In this document: one piece after another, positions 34,868 through 45,300 of the stretch
Numbering within the stretch: the first letter of the stretch is position 1
How the letters are laid out: every line of letters begins with the position of its first letter
Notes under the pieces: model-generated
The model's database searches: none
What the model was told of the DNA's origin: nothing
Seen by the model: only the letters and a program-made list of their open reading frames with translations
Source: a virus
IMG/VR virus record: IMGVR_UViG_3300017917_003843
Span: 1 to 64,000 of that record
Reading direction: 5' to 3' (one strand)
DNA length: 64,000 bases
Made by a program: the position numbers and the translations under genes

Positions 34868-35817
34868 AATAAGCTTAATTTTTTGTTTACAAGTGATGAA
34901 AATGTAACCGGTTCAGTATTTTCAATGATATTAAGAAAATTTTCAAATCCAATCTCATTTGCATCTTTTCCATCTAATTCAACTAGATATACTTCTTTAC
35001 CAAACGACATTAATTTTTCACAATGTTTTAATGCTTCACGCAATGCGTCATTATCTAAAGCAACGTATATTTTTTGTACTTGGGAACTAACAATTTTCTT
35101 CATTAGTTCTTCTGAAATTGTTTTACCAAATAATGGTATGACGTTACGTTTAATAGTTAATGCGTCAAATATACCTTCAACTAATATAATAGGTGTATTC
35201 CAATTAATATAATATTCCCAACCAATTGTATTTTTTCCTACTGGTGGGTTTTTATATTTTTGTGATTCATCTGGGATATATGTTCGGGTAACAAAATAAT
35301 TTAAATTACCATCAGCATCATAAGAGGGGACAATAATTCTATGATTAAAACTACCTTCTACACAAAATCCAATATTATATTTAAAAATATCGTCCTCAGT
35401 GATTTTACGGTTTTTCAAAAATTTAATCGCGTGTTTTGCTTCAATCTTACTAACGCTATCTAAATTATTAATTTGAGATAAGGGAATAAATTCTTTAGGT
35501 AAAGCTAATGTTTGAAACTGTTCAACTTGTTTAGTACCCGGTTTAATTAATGAATTTAATTCTTGTATTTTAGAAGACGGTGCTTTTAATTTTTTAAATA
35601 ATGAAATTAGTGTTTTACCTTTCTCACCGCAAACCCACCAATGCCATGGGTTTTCCTTTTTTTCATTAGTATGTATTTGGATTTCTAATTTTGGTTTTGA
35701 ATGATTACAAAACGGACAATGAAATGCGGTATTATTACGAGCGGTAGAACGCCCTTTTCCCATTACCGATTCTATTAACCCAACCAATATTTTTTCCCTC
35801 ATTCCTTCCTCGTTCAT
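34864..35817 (-). CDS. DNA primase, DnaG/T4 gp61-like
   Basis: 317 aa. The N-terminal zinc-binding region is FHCPFCNHSKPKLEIQI and WHWWVCGEKGKTLISLF. The TOPRIM domain has PIILVEGIFDALTIKRN (E of motif 1) and KIYVALDNDALREALKHCEK (D-x-D), then YLVELDGKDANEIG. YNIGFCVEGSFNHRIIVPSY matches the DnaG catalytic core. It makes RNA primers for lagging-strand synthesis with a phage helicase not in this window. It is the first gene of its operon, under an early/middle-type promoter. Confidence 0.88.
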   Translation of the reverse strand: MNEEGMREKILVGLIESVMGKGRSTARNNTAFHCPFCNHSKPKLEIQIHTNEKKENPWHWWVCGEKGKTLISLFKKLKAPSSKIQELNSLIKPGTKQVEQFQTLALPKEFIPLSQINNLDSVSKIEAKHAIKFLKNRKITEDDIFKYNIGFCVEGSFNHRIIVPSYDADGNLNYFVTRTYIPDESQKYKNPPVGKNTIGWEYYINWNTPIILVEGIFDALTIKRNVIPLFGKTISEELMKKIVSSQVQKIYVALDNDALREALKHCEKLMSFGKEVYLVELDGKDANEIGFENFLNIIENTEPVTFSSLVNKKLSLL

Positions 35818-35863
35818 CTTTAATATTTTAAACGTTTAAACATTTTTCCCACTTTTAATGGGG

Positions 35864-35892
35864 GTAAAGTTAATGGAAATTCTTTAGGTTTC
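35864..35892 (-). promoter_or_regulatory. Early/middle-type promoter of the primase operon
   Basis: Coding strand reads TTTG-GAAACCTAAAG, N9, TAACTTTAC. The spacer is one base longer than in the other copies. The leader is about 40 nt and A/T-rich, with a small CCCA/TGGG hairpin. Confidence 0.6.
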
Positions 35893-36032
35893 CAAATGTG
35901 TATTAAAAATAAATTATAATAAAATACTAGGTGTAGTGTGGATTTTTTTACGAATATTTGGATAATTATATAACATTTTGTAGGTTTAGCAAAAAGGTAC
36001 AATACGTATAAACAAACAAATAAAATAACATT

Positions 36033-36194
36033 ATGCCATTATTAGCAATCTCATTATTAATTAGTACATTATTTAGCGCGGTTTTAGTCAAATTTGACAA
36101 TACTGAACGTAAAACTAAACAACCTATTTCAAACCGTCGTCATGCTGGGGGAAGAAATGGTTTATTAGATTTGAATAAAGATCTATCTGTTTAG
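36033..36194 (+). CDS. Small plus-strand protein with N-terminal hydrophobic segment
   Basis: 53 aa, MPLLAISLLISTLFSAVLVK then a polar, basic second half (NRRHAGGRNGLLDLNKDLSV). The N-terminal 20 residues could be a membrane anchor or signal peptide. It lies in the gap between the primase promoter and the endonuclease gene and is the only reasonably convincing plus-strand gene in the middle of the window. An A-rich leader (AATAAAATAACATT) precedes the ATG. No family is recognised. Confidence 0.55.
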   Translation: MPLLAISLLISTLFSAVLVKFDNTERKTKQPISNRRHAGGRNGLLDLNKDLSV

Positions 36195-36202
36195 TAGAAT
36201 AG

Positions 36203-36652
36203 TTATCCTTGTAAATCTTTACGATAAAATTTTCCTAATATATTATCGTTTATGTAACGATCATCTTCTAAAACGTTGTATTGAAATAACATTTTAGTTT
36301 CCCAATATGTTAATTCTTTTTTATTTTTACAAAGTTTTAACACATAACGATTCATTTCATCTTTAGGTAATACTTTTATTTCAGCGGCTGAACCATAATA
36401 TGTTTTCCAGTCGCTTTCTTTTACTATTTGTTTTTTAGTAGGTTTTTTACCTCTAGCAATAGGAAGCTCAGCTAATTCTTTTTTACCTAATTTCTTATTT
36501 GTAGTGTGAAAGAAATTTTTCTTACCAATATATTGACGTCCTGTAGGAATATGGTGTGTTATATAGATATAACCAATATATTCGTCAATATTAAAATTAG
36601 GATCATTGATTAAATCCTCTACTGTAGTAGTAGAATTTATTACTTGTAACAT
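36203..36652 (-). CDS. SegE-like GIY-YIG endonuclease
   Basis: 149 aa. The catalytic start is EYIGYIYITHHIPTGRQYIGKK, with GIY-like GYIYI and YIG, and the catalytic arginine in TGRQYIG. ESDWKTYYGSAAEIK, LCKNKKELTYWETKMLFQYN and YINDNILGKF match the SegE-type family of T4-like phages. Such enzymes are free-standing homing endonucleases that spread by cutting gene-lacking relatives. It lies at the boundary between the replication and tail clusters, a common site for such insertions. Confidence 0.8.
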   Translation of the reverse strand: MLQVINSTTTVEDLINDPNFNIDEYIGYIYITHHIPTGRQYIGKKNFFHTTNKKLGKKELAELPIARGKKPTKKQIVKESDWKTYYGSAAEIKVLPKDEMNRYVLKLCKNKKELTYWETKMLFQYNVLEDDRYINDNILGKFYRKDLQG

Positions 36653-36666
36653 AACTATATTTTATT

Positions 36667-37014
36667 TTATTTATCGTATTTAACTATAAAAGTCATATCC
36701 GTATTTTGAGACAAAGGAAGTGGTTGAGAAAATTTAGCAACTGCTAATAAATCATCTTGTTCATTGTATAAACCAATTGTTGTAACATATGGTTCAAAAT
36801 AAGAGGCAGTAGCAAAATATTTTACTTCAGGTATAGGAGTAGAAAATGATTGACTTATAAATCCACTACCACTCATTATATTAGATTGAAGTAAAGTTGG
36901 GTTATAAGATAAATTAAATTCATTATCCTTAACATGACAAATCACGTTTTGCTCGTATATTATTACTTCATTTTGAAATGATAGACTAAAATTTGAGGCT
37001 TGAGCTACTGGCAT
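36667..37014 (-). CDS. Small tail/baseplate protein, paralogue of the 40598-41620 C-terminus
   Basis: 115 aa. The end VTTIGLYNEQDDLLAVAKFS then QPLPLSQNTDMTFIVKYD is clearly related to the C-terminus of the 340-aa protein at 40598-41620 (TTVGLYNDSNELLAVAKLSR). Both belong to a motif family common in phage tail proteins (recalled). It lacks the N-terminal 220 residues of its paralogue. A late-type motif lies 14 nt upstream. Confidence 0.6.
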   Translation of the reverse strand: MPVAQASNFSLSFQNEVIIYEQNVICHVKDNEFNLSYNPTLLQSNIMSGSGFISQSFSTPIPEVKYFATASYFEPYVTTIGLYNEQDDLLAVAKFSQPLPLSQNTDMTFIVKYDK

Positions 37015-37028
37015 TATTTATTATTTAA

Positions 37029-37037
37029 TATAAATAT
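37029..37037 (-). promoter_or_regulatory. Late-type promoter motif upstream of the 36667-37014 gene
   Basis: Coding strand reads ATATTTATA, 14 nt before the ATG. Confidence 0.5.
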
Positions 37038-37774
37038 TAACAAGTAAATCCGGTCAATACTACTGCTGGGTTGGTACAACTTACAATACATGCTGATCCA
37101 ATTGGTTCTGGATCATTTCCACCAATATATGTACTACCTGTACCTATGTTACTCCCAGCAGGTACGGTTACAGATACATTAACTACACCAAAAGAAACAG
37201 TCACATTTATTGAAAATGTGGAATTTATAGATACATTACTTGAAAGTGTAATATAACCATCAACATAAACATTAGAACCAAATCCTGAAAAACCACCACC
37301 CACAACTGATACTGAAACTGGAGGGAGAGTAGATGGGGTTAGAGATGGTGTTCTACTAGGTGTTGGACTAGGAGAACCTCCACCTGGGGTTAGAGATGGT
37401 GTTCTACTAGGAGTTATACTAATAGAGGGTGTTAATGAAGCACCTGGTGTTTTAGATATTGTTATAGAAGGTGTTATACTAGGACTAACTGTTATAGAAG
37501 GTGTTACACTTGGAGTTACACTAACACTATTAGTAACAGTTGGAGTAGGTGTTGGAAATGGTAAATTTTCCTCGGTAACACACCCGTAAGCTACATTACT
37601 TATAACAACCGATGAAGACGGTATCCCATTTGGAAAACTAATAAAATATCCGGATTCTAACTGTGTTTTTGTAACATTAGCAGCATAAAGAGTCAACCCA
37701 CTACTTCCAGATAAATAAACATTAAATGGACCAGGAGTATTTCCTTCAATATAACTTATGGTGTATTCGGGCAT
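37037..37774 (-). CDS. PSIT-repeat tail protein (short)
   Basis: 245 aa. Residues 1-75 form a beta-type N-terminal domain (PEYTISYIEGNTPGPFNVYL; GCVTEENLPFPTPTPT). Residues about 78-155 are P-S-[IV]-T repeats, with TPGASLTPSISITPSRTPSL and a small GGG break. The C-terminal 90 residues are beta-rich (VYVDGYITLSSNVSINSTFS). I infer a decoration or fibre tip on a repeat linker. A late-type motif lies 12 nt upstream. Confidence 0.7.
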   Translation of the reverse strand: MPEYTISYIEGNTPGPFNVYLSGSSGLTLYAANVTKTQLESGYFISFPNGIPSSSVVISNVAYGCVTEENLPFPTPTPTVTNSVSVTPSVTPSITVSPSITPSITISKTPGASLTPSISITPSRTPSLTPGGGSPSPTPSRTPSLTPSTLPPVSVSVVGGGFSGFGSNVYVDGYITLSSNVSINSTFSINVTVSFGVVNVSVTVPAGSNIGTGSTYIGGNDPEPIGSACIVSCTNPAVVLTGFTC

Positions 37775-37786
37775 ATACTATTTTAA

Positions 37787-37795
37787 TATAAATAT
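37787..37795 (-). promoter_or_regulatory. Late-type promoter motif upstream of the 37037-37774 gene
   Basis: Coding strand reads ATATTTATA, 12 nt before the ATG. Confidence 0.5.
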
Positions 37796-37801
37796 TCTAT
37801 T

Positions 37802-40576
37802 TTAATAAGCATTACAAGCATCTTCACAACTTGATGATTGTGTGTATATATAAGGATCAACATCTATATCATAAGATGGACCTGATGTTGACCCAAAAGT
37901 TTGATATGATTTACTACCATCAGAATACCAAGACCCGTTACTTAAAGCATTGGTAGAACGTAATATAACTGTTAATCCATCATCTGTACAAGGATTTCCA
38001 CCATTACAAGTACTACGATAAGCCTGAGTATAATAATAACCAGGAGGTGATGTTGATGGTGTTACACTAGCGGCCGGTGTATTACTTACTGCGGGTGTTG
38101 GACTAACAGATGGTGTATTACTTGCTGCAGGTGTTGGTGAAGGTGTAGCCGATGGTGGTGTACAACTTGTTGCTGTAATTGAATTTAAAGTAAATGAGTG
38201 AGCTTGAGTAAATGTTGTTTCAACATATTTTCTAGTTCCAAAATCACCATTAACAAAAGCATAAATACCCGAACCAATAGTACTACTATAATCAGTAGTA
38301 GTTCTATAAACTACACCATCGAATGCATTACAGTTAACATTAGTATCATATACTAAGTAATAATAATAAGTTACTGATGGTGTTACAGTAGGTGTTGGTG
38401 TTACACTACTAGCTGGAGTAACAGAAATACTAGGTGTATTACTTATACTAACAGATGGTGTTACACTAATACTAGGAGTTACACTAATACTTGGAGTATT
38501 ACTTATACTAACAGATGGCGTTACACTAATACTAGGTGTATTAGAGATACTAATAGATGGTGTTGGTGATGGTGATGGGTTTATAGGAATACAAGATGTA
38601 TTACTTATATTAGTATAAACAAAAGTATTATTAGTAGAATTATAAGTAAAATATCCTACTTTATCATAAACTCCAACAGCTGAACAAACTTTAGATATAG
38701 TATCTGTATAACCTGCTTCAGAAGATGATACTCCAAAATTTACTCCATTATTAGCTGGTATATCTATTAAACTTTGGGTTTTATTAGAATTACGTACTGT
38801 TACACTTCCTGTTTGAAGAGTTGATAACCTAGCACCATGTAAGTCAAAAGTAAATATTGTAGTTGAAGGATAATCAGTTCTCAATAATTGAGTGTTAATA
38901 CCAAATCTATAAAATCTAGTAGCAGGTGATACTAAAACAGAAGCAGAATACCCAGCAATCATATAACTAGCAGTTGCTGATAGTGAACTTGTTGGTATAT
39001 GACTTGAAGCACTAATAGGAGATATCATAATATATGATCCACTAGCTTCAACTCCACTAGTTGCTTGATATAATCTAAAATCAAAAGTATCTTCACCAGT
39101 ATCACTATATATTACGTCAATAAATGAAGATCCTATAAGAGGAGGAGTAACAGATGGTGTTATACTTGGTGTTGTACTAATAGTAGGTGTTATACTAATA
39201 CTAGGTGTATTACTTATACTAATAGACGGTGTTACGCTAATACTTGGAGTATTAGAAATACTAATACTAGGAGTTACACTAATACTTGGAGTATTACTTA
39301 TACTAACAGATGGTGTAATTGAAATACTTGGGGTATTAGAGATACTAATAGATGGTGTTGTACTAACACCTGGTGTATTAGAAATACTAATACTAGGAGT
39401 TACACTAGGAGTAATAGAAGGTGTTACACTAACACTAGGTGTTTTACTAATTGAAATACTTGGACTAATACTTGGGCTAATAGTAATACTAGGTGTTAAA
39501 CTTGCTCCTGGTGTTTTACTTATACTAATAGTAGGTGTAACGCTTGGAGTAATTGAAATACTAGGTGTTATACTAGGACTAATTGAAATACTAGGTGTAA
39601 CAGATGGTGTTACACTTGGTGTAACAGAAACACTAATAGATGGTGTTATACTAACCGTTGGTAAAAAAGTAGCAAGAGTTGCTTCAAATTCACAATCAGG
39701 ATCAGTTACATTTACAGTTATTCTAGCTATATTACTTCTTAAATTTCCACAATAAGAACCTGTTACTAAAAATGAATAATCAGTTGTATAAGTACCTACA
39801 CCTAATCCACTAAAGGACATTGAAATTGTATTATTAGATCCTGTTCTAAAAAAATCACCAGTACTATTAGATAAACTAATAGATTGATTAACTAAGGTAT
39901 TTCCTCGTAAATCATCATTAGTAAGAGGTGATATAGATAAAGTAACTGGATTATTATAGTTACTTCTTATAATTGTAATAGTATCATCATAAGCAACTGG
40001 GGGTAAAGGAAATATTGATTGATAATCAGTATTAGTAATTACAATTATACCTTCAGGATAAAATATATTTCCTACGTGAGTTGTATTATCATATACATTT
40101 CCTTTTCCATCATCTCTTAAATTATAAGTAGATGAACTCATTTGAAGACTATAAGGTAAAACTCTTTGCCCGTATATATTTGGAGAAATAGAAATAACCT
40201 TAATAGTAGCATTAGATGCTGTTGGGAAATAAGGAATAAACGCTGGGTCGTTATTAAAATTAAAATATGAAGCTGTAGGTCTTAACCCACTAGCTGATTC
40301 ATAATATAAGGAAGAAGCCAATGACGCTGTGGATAAACTACCCGAGTATTGGTGATAAAATAATTGATTTATCTGAGTGTATGTTAATCTATCATAACGT
40401 CCATTAGTTATTGCTTCTCCTCCAGGAGTAAATGATCCTGTTAAATTAATACCATTATATACATTAATATAAGAATCATCTACGGGAAGTGGGCAATAGT
40501 TAAAATTCCAACTTTTATTTGCTACAACAGGTACTGTTATAACATCCGAAGATTTTAACTTTTTGAATGATCCCAT
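37802..40576 (-). CDS. Large PSIT-repeat fibre/adhesin protein
   Basis: 924 aa. Domains in order: an N-terminal globular part (about 1-180), a cadherin/Ig-like stretch (VAYDDTITIIRSNYNNPVTL; LSISPLTNDDLRGNTL) to about 300, then P-S-[IV]-[ST] arrays at about 310-480, 680-735 and 800-850. The arrays separate beta domains that contain TYYYYLVYDTNVNCNAFDGV and, at the end, a cysteine-rich motif CNGGNPCTDDGLTVILR. The layout is of beads on stiff linkers. Receptor binding is inferred from this layout and its place among tail genes. Confidence 0.75.
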   Translation of the reverse strand: MGSFKKLKSSDVITVPVVANKSWNFNYCPLPVDDSYINVYNGINLTGSFTPGGEAITNGRYDRLTYTQINQLFYHQYSGSLSTASLASSLYYESASGLRPTASYFNFNNDPAFIPYFPTASNATIKVISISPNIYGQRVLPYSLQMSSSTYNLRDDGKGNVYDNTTHVGNIFYPEGIIVITNTDYQSIFPLPPVAYDDTITIIRSNYNNPVTLSISPLTNDDLRGNTLVNQSISLSNSTGDFFRTGSNNTISMSFSGLGVGTYTTDYSFLVTGSYCGNLRSNIARITVNVTDPDCEFEATLATFLPTVSITPSISVSVTPSVTPSVTPSISISPSITPSISITPSVTPTISISKTPGASLTPSITISPSISPSISISKTPSVSVTPSITPSVTPSISISNTPGVSTTPSISISNTPSISITPSVSISNTPSISVTPSISISNTPSISVTPSISISNTPSISITPTISTTPSITPSVTPPLIGSSFIDVIYSDTGEDTFDFRLYQATSGVEASGSYIMISPISASSHIPTSSLSATASYMIAGYSASVLVSPATRFYRFGINTQLLRTDYPSTTIFTFDLHGARLSTLQTGSVTVRNSNKTQSLIDIPANNGVNFGVSSSEAGYTDTISKVCSAVGVYDKVGYFTYNSTNNTFVYTNISNTSCIPINPSPSPTPSISISNTPSISVTPSVSISNTPSISVTPSISVTPSVSISNTPSISVTPASSVTPTPTVTPSVTYYYYLVYDTNVNCNAFDGVVYRTTTDYSSTIGSGIYAFVNGDFGTRKYVETTFTQAHSFTLNSITATSCTPPSATPSPTPAASNTPSVSPTPAVSNTPAASVTPSTSPPGYYYTQAYRSTCNGGNPCTDDGLTVILRSTNALSNGSWYSDGSKSYQTFGSTSGPSYDIDVDPYIYTQSSSCEDACNAY

Positions 40577-40597
40577 TTAATAACACTATTATCTATA

Positions 40598-41620
40598 TTA
40601 ATAATCTAATTTTACTTTAATTAAAGCTTCTTTAGTAAAGTCTTTGGTTAATGGTCTACTTAATTTAGCAACCGCTAACAATTCATTACTATCATTATAT
40701 AAACCAACAGTTGTAATAAATGTTTGAGGATTATTAATTAAAGTTGTATAAAGTAAATTACCATTTGAATCTATAATTGATGGATTAGTAGTATAGTTAA
40801 AATCTTGGTTTTTTACTCGTGTAAAAAAGTAATGAGAAGACACATTTTCAGCAGATTGTAATCCAAAATAAGCACTTCCTGATATTAAATTATAAATACC
40901 AGTTGGGATATTACTATTAGTACCTGGAGCAGCTACAGTTGGGTTATATGCAATACCACCATTTGCTACTGATTTACTCAAGGCTGTTGGGTTTAATAAT
41001 ATGATATCATTATCTGGAAATAAGTATCCGTAAACAGAAGCAGAAGTAGCAGCAGTATATGCTGTACCTGCACTACCACTAATTAAAGTATAATATTGGG
41101 TTCCACCTGTTGTATAATTACTAGTAGTACTAATTTGACTATTATCCGTTAATAAAACTTCAGCAGCACCATTTTTTAATTTTAAGGTCATTGAACCTGG
41201 TTGGATATGTTCTTTATAACGATTTCTAGCTATATTTAAAATATAAATACCATTTGGTGAATCTGTTCCAAAAGTAAAACTTCCACTTTCTGTACCTAAC
41301 AATAATGTTCTATATTGTCCATAAACAACTCTAGAAACAGTTAGTGATGAACTATCTGGCATCCGTTGAGTTACAGCTGAATTTATATAAGTAGATCCAC
41401 TACCATATAAGTTACCATACTGAATAGCAAATTGTACAGATGATGATGTTGTTGTTAAAGCCCCTGGATATTCACTATACACATTTATATAAAATGAGCT
41501 AGTAATAACACTAGAAGTGTAATAGGTGGCTAAGATGTTAGTATCACCACTCCACATTGGTCTTACCACTGTTTCGGTACTTACTACAGAATCTTCTGGA
41601 TTATATCTTACAAATGACAT
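40598..41620 (-). CDS. Conserved tail/baseplate structural protein
   Basis: 340 aa, S/T/Y-rich beta-type sequence. MWSGDTNILATYYTSSVITS and SFYINVYSEYPGALTTTSSS open it, ERNRYKEHI-like IARNRYKEHIQPGSMTLKL is a conserved block in phage tail proteins (recalled), and the end is TFITTVGLYNDSNELLAVAK then LSRPLTKDFTKEALIKVKLD. It lies 22 nt after the large adhesin gene start and 7 nt from the next gene's stop. Baseplate wedge or fibre-attachment role inferred. Confidence 0.65.
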   Translation of the reverse strand: MSFVRYNPEDSVVSTETVVRPMWSGDTNILATYYTSSVITSSFYINVYSEYPGALTTTSSSVQFAIQYGNLYGSGSTYINSAVTQRMPDSSSLTVSRVVYGQYRTLLLGTESGSFTFGTDSPNGIYILNIARNRYKEHIQPGSMTLKLKNGAAEVLLTDNSQISTTSNYTTGGTQYYTLISGSAGTAYTAATSASVYGYLFPDNDIILLNPTALSKSVANGGIAYNPTVAAPGTNSNIPTGIYNLISGSAYFGLQSAENVSSHYFFTRVKNQDFNYTTNPSIIDSNGNLLYTTLINNPQTFITTVGLYNDSNELLAVAKLSRPLTKDFTKEALIKVKLDY

Positions 41621-41626
41621 ATATTA

Positions 41627-42289
41627 TTAAGAGTTTGTTTTTGTAATTGTTAAAGGAATAGTAATTCTAGCGCCACTATCTCTACCTAAAACAGTAATAG
41701 TAGTTGTAATTTGATTTAAATTAGAACCAAATAATGTATTAATAGTAGTACCTGTTAAGGTAAATGAAGTACCTACAATTGTTTGACTTACAGATGAACC
41801 AAGTGTTTGAGTAACACCTGTTGGTGTTGTTTCAGCACCTGTTATACCTGTAGAAGAAAATGTAGATAAGAATCTAACATCAGCAACTGTTACAGCATAT
41901 CCATTAGCTTCAAATGTAGAAGTAGCTCCTAAATAATTTAATGTTTGAGGAGTAATAGTTAATGTAGCTCCTTGTTTTAAATTAATACTATTATAACCAA
42001 CATTAATTACTGGTAGTCTAGCTGTTCCTCTAGGTAAAGTAACTAATTTATAAAGCATAATTTGAGTATCATCAGGAAAAGCTTCCATTAAAGGCATCGC
42101 TTCAATAGCTTGTCCATAAAATGCGGATCCTGAAGGATTTTGAGGGTTATATAAAGTATAATCAACCTCATCATCAGCTAAAGAAAACTGAGTAATTCTA
42201 AATGATCCATCATTTCTTGCTAATAATTCTCTACCTTTAGCTGTTAAAACTGCATCAATTGTTACAGTATTGTTATTTAAAATTGCCAT
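41627..42289 (-). CDS. Conserved virion protein of the tail cluster
   Basis: 220 aa. The N-terminal half (DAVLTAKGRELLARNDGSFR; ITQFSLADDEVDYTLYNP) is a hallmark of a virion protein family common in uncultured T4-type phages, as I recall. The C-terminal half has an Ig-like beta pattern (TTITVLGRDSGARITIPLTI). Its exact position in the virion is unknown; the neighbourhood suggests baseplate or fibre base. A late-type motif lies 19 nt upstream. Confidence 0.65.
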   Translation of the reverse strand: MAILNNNTVTIDAVLTAKGRELLARNDGSFRITQFSLADDEVDYTLYNPQNPSGSAFYGQAIEAMPLMEAFPDDTQIMLYKLVTLPRGTARLPVINVGYNSINLKQGATLTITPQTLNYLGATSTFEANGYAVTVADVRFLSTFSSTGITGAETTPTGVTQTLGSSVSQTIVGTSFTLTGTTINTLFGSNLNQITTTITVLGRDSGARITIPLTITKTNS

Positions 42290-42308
42290 TATTTTTTAAT
42301 GTTTTGAT

Positions 42309-42317
42309 TATAAATAT
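42309..42317 (-). promoter_or_regulatory. Late-type promoter motif upstream of the 41627-42289 gene
   Basis: Coding strand reads ATATTTATA, 19 nt before the ATG. Confidence 0.55.
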
Positions 42318-42338
42318 TAATTTTTTATAAAATTTAAA

Positions 42339-45300
42339 TTATGTTGTTATTCCAACGCCTACATCTACTAATTGTTGATTAACTCTCTTATTAATATTAT
42401 CAATATTATCTATTAATAAAGGACTAATATTAGATGCTATAGCGTATCCATATGATGTTTTTCCTGGAACTTTTGAATAATTTATAATAACATTAGTTTC
42501 ATCTACAACACGTTTCAAAAATAATACTTTATAATATTTGCTACAAGAATTAAAATAACCATCTATATCTTCTTTTACATAAATGTATGCTAAACTAGAG
42601 GTACCTATAAATTCAACATTATTGACAGTATATTCAGAATAAGGTCCATTAGCATCAACTGCTTGTATTACAATTTTATCATTTGGTTGTAAATAAAATG
42701 GATATAAAATATCACCATACGTTTGATAAAGGGAACTATACGAAGAAGAAACAACAGAATCAAGTGGATTAAAGAAATAAGACGGACCAAAAAATGGAGA
42801 TAATGAAGTATCTAAGTAAAACGCGTTTGCTGTTTGATCAAAACATACATCTATATTATTGGTAACAAGAGAATTATTAGCTGCTATAACTTTTAATATC
42901 CCATCAGCATTTAATGAAGCATTATATATTAAAGTAGGATCTCCTGAATTTCCATCATTATCTATAAAAAATCTAAAAACAATTTTATCACCAATAGCTA
43001 CATCACTTGCATTTAAATTTACAGATCTTCTAAATGTTAATGTTTTAGTAGCTGCTGAATCTGGAGAAGGTGGTGTTATACTAGAGTATATTTTTATATT
43101 AGAGTAATTATCTGGATTATCTGTTGATTTAACCCAAAAATATCCTAAAATATTACCTTGATAAGGATCAAATGTATCAGCATTTGGTAAATATCCTATA
43201 AATTTATATAATCTATAAGTAATATCAGCAGGACTTACTATAAAAGTGTTAATAGGTAGAGGATCATATATTGTATTATATTCATTAACATTATACCCAT
43301 TATAAAGAATAATATCATCTGATTGTTGAAGTTCAGCAATTACTTTAGTATATCCTGTAGGTATATTTCCTATATATACTTTATAAGTTTGTGCTTGAAA
43401 ACTAGCAGTAATGGCATTTGTATCTAGTTTAGTAAATGTACCTGTTGTAGAACTACTTACCCATAACTCCATACTACCAATTACTTCTTTAGAAGTAACA
43501 GTACTAGCAGACGCACTTACTAATAAATTAAAATCATAACTAAATTGATAATTTGATTTAGCTGGTATAGTATAATATGAAGAAGTAACTATATTTCCTC
43601 CTCCAGGGCCTGTTCCTAAACTAAAATAATTTCCAGTAGATGAAATAGAACTTACTGTATTAAATATGTTCCATACTTCATATTTTGAACCAGTAAAACT
43701 AGAAGAAGTAAATGTACTACTACTAGGTACTAAAGTACCAGGTACTGTATACAAATTAAAAAATCTATTTAATACATTTTGAGAATCTCCACCAGGTGCA
43801 GCAAATACAGAAGATGTTATCCAATTTGCTGATTCACTTCCATATAAATAAAATACTGGGAAGTAGGAATAACCACTTTCATAAATAATTTTATTACCGT
43901 TTGTTTGAGCTTGATTAGAATATTTTTGAGAATCAAATAATGAAATATTTAATGAATCACCTGCTTTAAAAGTATTCTGAACCTCTATCCAGTTTCTATT
44001 ACGTTTATTTAATTCAGTAAAACTACCTGTATCATCTACTAAATATTTTAAAGCAACATTACTTCTATAAGGTAAATAAACATTATCTACAACTTCAGTA
44101 AATAATCCAAGTTTTTTAACATTATAATTGATAACAGGAGATTGACCATATGAACGATCACCTATTGACCATGTGTTATATAATCTACTATATAATTGAA
44201 CACCATCATATCTTGGATTTTTGTATGATGGGTTAGGTAAATATGAATCTTGAAGTTGAACAGCACCTGTTATAGAATATGATGTAAAACATCTTCCTAA
44301 ATCATCTACAGAAAGTATAGGAATAACTAATTTTCTATAAGCAGATGTTAAACTTTCATCAACATTATTTTGTAAAATATTAAAATCAGAATTTATGAAG
44401 AAATTTTCATAAGCTGGAGCATTAATATTAAATATAAAATCTGTACTACCACTAACAAATCCAGGAGGAGTATACCCTATTGAATTATTTACTAAATAAG
44501 GATTACGATTATTTACTTCAAAAACAGCATAAGTATCAATAAATGAACCACTAATATTACCTTCATAATAAGCTTCTTTATCTCCACCTAAATAAAAATA
44601 ATAAGGATCGTATATTGGTAGAATAGCAGCACCTGTAAAATCAGCTTCCCAATCTGTACTATTAGTAAATATTGGATTATATTGAGCCACTTTAGGGCGC
44701 TCAAGTACTGGTGATTTAATAGATACTCCCGTCCATGTATTACCACGTGCTGGGGTGAAATCTTTGATCATCTTAAATAATGAATTATCAAAGAATTGTA
44801 TTAATCGTATAAATCCACCATAATCAAAAGGTTCATCAAATGTTTGTCCAAACCAATAATCTCGTTGATAAGATAGTGAAGGATAAGTTTCTAAAGATAA
44901 TGCAGTAGGATCACCAATATATTGATCTAAAACCCATGTTGGATCAACAGAAGTAATTGAAGAAGAAACAGCGGCATCAATTTGTGTTTGAGGAGAAAAA
45001 GATACATCAATAAAATGTAAATCCTGACTTTTAACTGCTCTTGATGAAGTAGTAGATGTTTCTAAACGTTTTACAGATGATAATACACTACCAGTAATAG
45101 TATTACTTCCTAAACTAATTTTATTAGTAGTATATCCTTTTAAATCTTGGTAGTCATTCATACCACCATATTCTTTAATAGGTAATATAGAACCAGTAAT
45201 ACCAAATACAGTAATTAATGATTGTAAACCTCCATGAGCTCCTTTAGCTTTAAATAAATAAGGTAAATTATGATAAATTCTCTTATATGATTCTATTACT

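Noticed and set aside
35820-36002. 60-codon minus frame upstream of primase
   Set aside because: It contains the promoter boxes at 35864-35892 and has no leader or homology, so it is untranslated.
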